Below, piece after piece: positions 59,311 to 64,000 of a stretch of DNA of 64,000 nucleotides (within the stretch, counting starts at the first letter, position 1; the number at the start of each line of letters is the position of its first letter). The notes below the pieces were generated by a model. That model worked only from the letters and a program-made list of their open reading frames with translations. It was not told the origin of the DNA and searched no databases. The DNA is from Clostridia bacterium (GTDB lineage: Bacteria > Bacillota > Clostridia > Christensenellales > Aristaeellaceae). Where the stretch lies: NCBI GenBank assembly GCA_017431005.1, contig JAFRLY010000052.1, positions 1 through 64,000 on the forward strand, given 5' to 3'. A program made the position numbers and the translations under genes.

Positions 59311-60222
59311 TTATTCCTTGACCGCGCCGATATTGATGCCCTTCACGAAATACTTCTGCAGGAAGGGATACAGGATCATGAACGGCAGGATCGCGGTGAT
59401 GATGCAGGCGTTGCGGATCGTGTTTTCCGTCGCGCCGCCGACTGCCTCAGGCAGGTCAGAGGACTGCATCATGTCGCGCAGCTTCATCTGGAAGTTGTAC
59501 AGATCACGGTTGGTGATGTACAGCTTGAAGTTGGTGTAGTCATTCCAGTAGGCCACTGCGAACATCAGACCGATGGAAGCCAGGGCCGCCTTGGACAGGG
59601 GCAGCGCGATGCGCCAGAACATGCCCATGGGCGTGCAGCCGTCCAGGTCCGCGGATTCGAACAGGGACTTCGGAATACCCTCAAAGAAGTTCCGCATCAG
59701 CACCAGGTTGTACACGTTGATGGCGGGCAGCAGGATCGGTCCGAGGGGATTGTCGGTCAGGTGCACAGCGCGCATGACCAGGTAGCTCGGGATCATACCG
59801 CCGGAGAAAATCATCGTGAACAGCAGCAGGTTCGCGAACAGGGTACGTCCGGGCATATCCCACTGGATCAGCACATACGCGCCCATGGTGCTCAGCAGCA
59901 GACCGATGAAGGTTCCGGCCACCGTCGTGTAAATGCTCACCCACAGCGGCTGCAGCAGACTCTTGTTGGTGAAGATGGAAACATATCCGTCCAGACCGAA
60001 CTTTGTGGGCAGCAGCTTCATGCCGTAACCGGAGGTCAGATCCAGAGAGTCAATCAGCACCTTCCAGATCGGGACCAGGATGATCAGGCACACCAGGATG
60101 AATACAAAGCCGTTGATGAAATGGAAAACCGTATACTGGGATTTCGCTTTATTCAGGTGAGGGGGCGGCGGCACTTCCACGCCGGCGGGAGTAATGTATT
60201 TCAGTTCAGCTTGCTTTGCCAT
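59311..60222 (-). CDS. CUT1 sugar ABC permease (LplC-like)
   Basis: A 303-residue permease with six predicted helices, the EAA loop FESADLDGCTPMGMFWRIALPLS, and the C-terminus GAVKE. A cytoplasmic N-terminal extension has EVPPPPHLNKAK. It lies 17 bases after its partner permease. Confidence 0.93.
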   Translation of the reverse strand: MAKQAELKYITPAGVEVPPPPHLNKAKSQYTVFHFINGFVFILVCLIILVPIWKVLIDSLDLTSGYGMKLLPTKFGLDGYVSIFTNKSLLQPLWVSIYTTVAGTFIGLLLSTMGAYVLIQWDMPGRTLFANLLLFTMIFSGGMIPSYLVMRAVHLTDNPLGPILLPAINVYNLVLMRNFFEGIPKSLFESADLDGCTPMGMFWRIALPLSKAALASIGLMFAVAYWNDYTNFKLYITNRDLYNFQMKLRDMMQSSDLPEAVGGATENTIRNACIITAILPFMILYPFLQKYFVKGINIGAVKE

Positions 60223-60239
60223 TATTCGTACCCCCTTCC

Positions 60240-61190
60240 TTACACGATGCCGCGTCCGCGGACCTTCTTGGACGCCCAGTTGCAGATCAGCATCAGTGCC
60301 AGACCGACCAGAGAACGGAACAGACCGACCGCAGTGGTGTAGCCGTAGTCAGCGGACGCGCCGGCATTGAATGTCTGATAGTAAACGTAGGTCTGCAGCA
60401 CGTTGGTCGCGCGGCGGACGGAGTCGTTCTGCAGCACGAAGACGCTCTCGAACAGGTTCATGATCTTGGCCAGGTTCAGGATCAGCACCGTGATGATGGT
60501 GTTGCCCAGTGCCGGAAAGGTCACGTACCACATTTTCTGCCAGCGGCCCGCGCCGTCGATGGAAGCGGCTTCATAGATGCCCGGGTCGATGCCGGTCAGC
60601 GTGGCCATGAAGATGATGGTCTGCCAGCCGGTTTCACGCCACAGGTTGATGATATAGTACCAGGTACGCCAGTGTCCCTTGTCTGCCAGATAGTAGATGC
60701 CCTCATCGATGATGTGCAGCTTGATCAGCACCTGGTTGATCAGACCGTTCGCAGAGGGAGCCAGCAGCAGGGAGAACACGGAAGCCGTCACAACCCAGCT
60801 CATGAAGTGAGGCAGATAGATGATTGTCTGGCTCAGCTTCTTGAACTTGATGGAAATCATTTCGTTCAGAAGCAGGGAGATGATGACTGCCATACCGGTG
60901 TTCAGCACCAGCTTGACCACGGAGAAAACGATGGTGTTCCAGAAGGAGGTCGAGAACTGACTCTGCTTGAACAGCTTCTCAAAGTTCGCCAGGCCGACCC
61001 ACTGGGGATCGCCGACGATCTTCCAGGAATAGAAGGCGTACCGGATGCCGAACATAGGCGCGTAATGGAATACGGCCACAAAGATCAGCACCGGAATGAA
61101 CATCAGATAGAAGCCCCAGTATTTCTTCATTCTCTGGCCCAGGGGCTTTTTTCCGACCCGGATCGTTCCGTTGGACGTGGAAGAAGCCAT
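60240..61190 (-). CDS. CUT1 sugar ABC permease (LplB-like)
   Basis: A 316-residue permease with six predicted helices and the EAA loop YEAASIDGAGRWQKMWYVTFPAL. AAAGGG precedes the ATG. A GC-rich hairpin separates it from the binding-protein gene. Confidence 0.93.
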   Translation of the reverse strand: MASSTSNGTIRVGKKPLGQRMKKYWGFYLMFIPVLIFVAVFHYAPMFGIRYAFYSWKIVGDPQWVGLANFEKLFKQSQFSTSFWNTIVFSVVKLVLNTGMAVIISLLLNEMISIKFKKLSQTIIYLPHFMSWVVTASVFSLLLAPSANGLINQVLIKLHIIDEGIYYLADKGHWRTWYYIINLWRETGWQTIIFMATLTGIDPGIYEAASIDGAGRWQKMWYVTFPALGNTIITVLILNLAKIMNLFESVFVLQNDSVRRATNVLQTYVYYQTFNAGASADYGYTTAVGLFRSLVGLALMLICNWASKKVRGRGIV

Positions 61191-61261
61191 AGGATTTCAC
61201 CCTTTCTCAATTGGACTGGTTGTTGCCAGATGGTCCTTGTCTTCCGCGCTTCAACCACAAC

Positions 61262-61288
61262 GGGGGCGGCGGCTCAACCGCCACCCCC
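61262..61288 (-). other. Binding-protein/permease intergenic hairpin 4
   Basis: GC-rich arms 61262-61272 and 61278-61288 with one mismatch, extended by AACC/GGTT outside. Same position relative to genes as the other three. Confidence 0.7.
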
Positions 61289-61309
61289 TGAGGTTTCAGG
61301 CAGAAGCAA

Positions 61310-62782
61310 TCAATTCAGGGCGTTCAGGCTCTCAACGATCGCGTCGGACAGTTCCTGTCCGCCTTCATCAACGAAGGTCTTGTAGCCTTCCTCAACGCTG
61401 ATGGAGCCCAGGGCAACGTCAGCAATGATCTGGCTCTTGATGCTGGTCAGTTCACCGTTCATCTCGCTCAGCTCGGGCGTCGCGGGAACGATGGAGGCCA
61501 GGCGGGAATTCGCGTTGAACAGCTCGGAAGCAGCCTTGGCTTCGGGCGCTACGCTCATGGGATCGTCATAGCTCGGATCGAAGCCCGCCAGAGCCAGCAT
61601 CGGATCGATGTGGTTCTTGGTGTACAGGGTGCCGGCCTTTTCCAGGTTCTCCTTCATGTGGAACTGGCCTTCTTCATAGGTGGCTTCCTTCTCGGTGCCG
61701 GCCAGCACGGTTTCAGCGGCCCGGCTCCAGTGGGTGCCTTCAGCGCCGTACTCCCACAGCATCTGGGTGTCACCGCCGTCCAGCATGGTGTCGATGAAAG
61801 CATCGAAGACTTCCTGAGGATTCTTGCAGGCAGCGGAGATGCACCAGACCGGAGGTACGCGGTCATAGTACAGCGGGTTGCCTTCCAGGGGCTTCAGGGC
61901 GACCAGCTCGCCGTCACGGCCGTTGGCTTCCAGGTTGGTCTTCAGGTTGGTTGCCCAGGTGCCCGCCCAGTAGGTGAACACGCCGAACTTGTCGTCATAG
62001 AACTTGTTGCGGGCGTCAGAGGTCTTGTTGGTCAGGGTTTCCTTGTCGATCAGGCCTTCCGCTACGGCGTCCTGAATCCGCTGCAGAGCTTCCTTCATGT
62101 TGTCCTGGCAGAAGCCGTCCACCCAGGTGCCGTCTTCCTGCTGTACAAAGAAGGGATAGGCATCCTGATAGAACTCAGGCAGATAGTTGACGAAGGGAGC
62201 TTCGTTGCCCACGAATCCGGCGGCGGAAACCGCATAGGTGCCGAACTTGTCCTTGAAGGCTCTGCACATGGCGATGTAATCGTCATAGGTGGTGGGAGCT
62301 TCCAGACCGCAGGCATCCAGCCAGGCCTTCTTCACGTAAGTGACGCAGCCGTTTCCGCGGGTGGGGGCAAAGCCGTAGAGCTTTCCGTCAATCTTCAGGC
62401 CGTCGAACACGATGTCGCCGGTGAACCGGCCGCTGTTCTTGGTCTTGCTGTTTTCCCACGCTTCGGTCATGTCCCACAGGACGCCGGCCGCGGCGTAGTC
62501 AGCATAGTAGGTGGAGCTCAGGATCAGTACATCGGGCCAGTCGCCGGAGGAGATCCGCTGCTGCATAACGTCATAGTAGGCGCTGTGGTCCGGCTGAACG
62601 AACTCAATGTCATATCCGGGATGCAGTTCTTCCCAGCGGGCTTCAATGGCATCGCGGCCGTTGTTCTGATCCAGAACAGTACCGTCAACCATCACGACGA
62701 TTTTCAGTGCATCCGCAGACGCAAAAGAGATGAGACTCAGGCACAGCGCCAGAGCCAGTACCAGGGCGGTTAACTTTTTCAT
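61310..62782 (-). CDS. Sugar-binding protein of CUT1 ABC importer
   Basis: A 490-residue binding protein with signal peptide MKKLTALVLALALCLSLISF (cleavage near ASA); a cysteine inside the hydrophobic stretch is not in a lipobox context. The fold text (YDIEFVQPDHSAYYDVMQQR, DWPDVLILSSTYYADY) is typical of oligosaccharide-binding CUT1 proteins. The start at 62782 follows GGAGGG. It heads the nine-gene operon running to 49761. Codon bias is strong, suggesting high expression. Confidence 0.9.
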   Translation of the reverse strand: MKKLTALVLALALCLSLISFASADALKIVVMVDGTVLDQNNGRDAIEARWEELHPGYDIEFVQPDHSAYYDVMQQRISSGDWPDVLILSSTYYADYAAAGVLWDMTEAWENSKTKNSGRFTGDIVFDGLKIDGKLYGFAPTRGNGCVTYVKKAWLDACGLEAPTTYDDYIAMCRAFKDKFGTYAVSAAGFVGNEAPFVNYLPEFYQDAYPFFVQQEDGTWVDGFCQDNMKEALQRIQDAVAEGLIDKETLTNKTSDARNKFYDDKFGVFTYWAGTWATNLKTNLEANGRDGELVALKPLEGNPLYYDRVPPVWCISAACKNPQEVFDAFIDTMLDGGDTQMLWEYGAEGTHWSRAAETVLAGTEKEATYEEGQFHMKENLEKAGTLYTKNHIDPMLALAGFDPSYDDPMSVAPEAKAASELFNANSRLASIVPATPELSEMNGELTSIKSQIIADVALGSISVEEGYKTFVDEGGQELSDAIVESLNALN

Positions 62783-62907
62783 TTTTTTCCCTCCACTTTT
62801 TTTATCCGGCAGAACGCCGGTGCCAAAGCGGGCTTCCCCGCTGATAGCCTGATTCAGGGACACAAACCTGTAAAAACCAGGAACATAAACGCAAATGTGC
62901 TAACGTT

Positions 62908-62936
62908 ATTATACATATTCCGGACAGCTTTAGCAA
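62908..62936 (-). promoter_or_regulatory. Promoter of the long pentose-polysaccharide operon
   Basis: On the minus strand TTGCTA (plus 62931-62936), 17-base spacer, TATAAT (plus 62908-62913). The leader is about 120 bases. No AraR-type palindrome was seen here. Confidence 0.7.
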
Positions 62937-62977
62937 GGCAAAATATAAATTCGCTGAATTCGGCCGGAATGCCCGTT

Positions 62978-64000
62978 TCAGACCGTTTCCGCCGCCCCGG
63001 CGTCCGGCCGGCTGATGATTTCCCGCCACTGCTTTGAAAACAGATAATATCCGATCATGCAGCACATCCCGAAAAAGAAGGAGATCGGGAAGCACAGCAT
63101 GATCCAGGTTCCGTCGAACCAGGCCCGGATCATGTAGGCGCTGGGAATCCGCACCGCCCAGAGCATCAGCAGATTGATCAGCGTTGTATAGCGTACGAGG
63201 CCGACCCCGTTCACAGTGCAGATGATCGTATTGAAAACGGAGAACATCCACAGGCTCAGCAGCTGCACGGACACATACCTGTTTGCGTACATCAGCACTG
63301 TGGCGTCCTGGGTAAACAGCCGAAGCAGCGGCCTGCGCATCAGCAGAAACAGCAGGCAGCTGGTCAGGGTGATCGCGCCGGCGGATATCGGAATCCGTCT
63401 GTATCCCCGCCGCAGCCGGTCGAAGTTTCCGGCGCCGAAATTCTGTCCGGAGAAGGTGGTTGCCGCGGAGGACATGCCGGCGATGGCGATGTTTGCCATG
63501 CCGGTGATTCTTCCCGCCACCGCCTGCCCCGCCATGAACAGGGAGCCCTGTGAATTGACCAGCGTCTGCAGCGCCAGATGCCCCATGGAGTACAGGGAAT
63601 TGTTCAGTCCGATCGGCAGGCCGATCCGTACGATAGCCCGCAGCTGTTCCCCGGAAAACCGCAGGCAGAAGGCCGGGAACCGCAGCTCCGGATAATGCTT
63701 CCGGATATAGAAAATACTGACAATCCAGCTGACATAGATCGCCGCTGCGGTGGCCAGGGCGGCGCCTGCCACATCCATCCCGGCTCCCGCCACCAGCGCC
63801 ACGTCCAGAATCACGTTGACAACGCAGGAAACCACCAGAAAGAGCAGTGATGCCGTGCTGTTGCCCATTCCCCGCAGGATGCCTGCGTTCATATTGTATC
63901 CGATATTCCCCAGGGACCCGGCCAGCACGATCCGCACATAGGTGGTTGAAAGACCGATTGCGTCCTCCGGCACCTGCATCAGCCGCAGGATCAGCGGCGC
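62978..64000 (-). CDS. MATE-family efflux transporter (5' end outside window)
   Basis: At least 340 residues of a NorM/DinF-type MATE protein. The frame stays open to the window edge (reading APLILRL before the first Met shown), so the N-terminal part is missing. GILRGMGNSTASLL and GQAVAGRITGMANIAIAGMSSAATTFSGQNFGAGN are typical MATE segments. These carriers export cationic drugs with Na+ or H+. Unlike the MATE protein at 8189-9961 it has no ATPase tail. Confidence 0.9.
   Translation of the reverse strand, partial: APLILRLMQVPEDAIGLSTTYVRIVLAGSLGNIGYNMNAGILRGMGNSTASLLFLVVSCVVNVILDVALVAGAGMDVAGAALATAAAIYVSWIVSIFYIRKHYPELRFPAFCLRFSGEQLRAIVRIGLPIGLNNSLYSMGHLALQTLVNSQGSLFMAGQAVAGRITGMANIAIAGMSSAATTFSGQNFGAGNFDRLRRGYRRIPISAGAITLTSCLLFLLMRRPLLRLFTQDATVLMYANRYVSVQLLSLWMFSVFNTIICTVNGVGLVRYTTLINLLMLWAVRIPSAYMIRAWFDGTWIMLCFPISFFFGMCCMIGYYLFSKQWREIISRPDAGAAETV

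Overview
The window looks like the chromosome of an anaerobic, plant-fibre-degrading Clostridia-type bacterium (Firmicutes; gut or rumen is the likely habitat). Evidence: strong AGGAGG-type ribosome sites, GTG starts, sigma-A-like TTGACA/TATAAT promoters, a tandem glycine riboswitch, a TTGTACGTACAA operator of the Firmicutes AraR type, many CUT1 sugar ABC importers whose binding proteins have MKKL..AxA signal peptides, and mostly cytoplasmic GH3/GH39/GH43 glycosidases. No genus can be fixed from the sequence alone, and no origin, rRNA or CRISPR array is present.

Layout. 1-3.9 kb is an insertion-prone locus: the 3' end of an unidentified CDS, a degenerate tRNA-Ala-like gene, a secreted transglutaminase-like protein and a left-truncated IS66 element, bracketed by two identical 28-bp copies of a tRNA 3' end about 3.5 kb apart. 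3.9-11.7 kb is a minus-strand run read from 11.6 kb downward: STAS antagonist, RsbW-like ATPase, HAD phosphatase, a MATE transporter fused to an RsbW-like ATPase, a membrane SpoIIE phosphatase fused to an AAC(6')-like acetyltransferase, then GNAT, methyltransferase and deaminase genes. It has the parts of a partner-switching signalling module but no sigma factor. 11.9-14.2 kb holds the conserved NifU-like/GGGtGRT pair and a C_GCAxxG_C_C protein.

14.3-22.1 kb is a xylo-oligosaccharide operon (binding protein, two permeases, GH39, domain-permuted GH3). 22.4-29.7 kb carries an MFS carrier, a FadR-type regulator with a split transketolase/SDR/GarR-like dehydrogenase operon, and HAD and NUDIX genes. 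29.8-38.6 kb has two further sugar ABC systems, one with a GH3 and an AraR-like operator inside its promoter. 38.9-49.7 kb is plus-strand: a secreted unknown, a glycine-riboswitch-controlled amino acid symporter, an esterase/ATP-grasp pair, a three-gene ABC-2 exporter, VanW, and an isomerase with two VOC proteins (one MGMT-like gene is antisense). 49.8-62.8 kb is one long minus-strand pentose-polysaccharide operon: binding protein, two permeases, GH43, serine hydrolase, an ankyrin-GH43 fusion, an AEC carrier, GH3 and a secreted GH43 arabinanase. A MATE gene runs off the right edge.

Working together, secreted arabinanase and enzymes outside this window would release oligosaccharides, the four CUT1 systems import them, and intracellular GH3/GH39/GH43 enzymes hydrolyse them to pentoses and glucose. 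No MsmK-type ATPase is encoded here, so all four importers must share one made elsewhere. In all four, a stable hairpin separates the binding-protein gene from its permeases.
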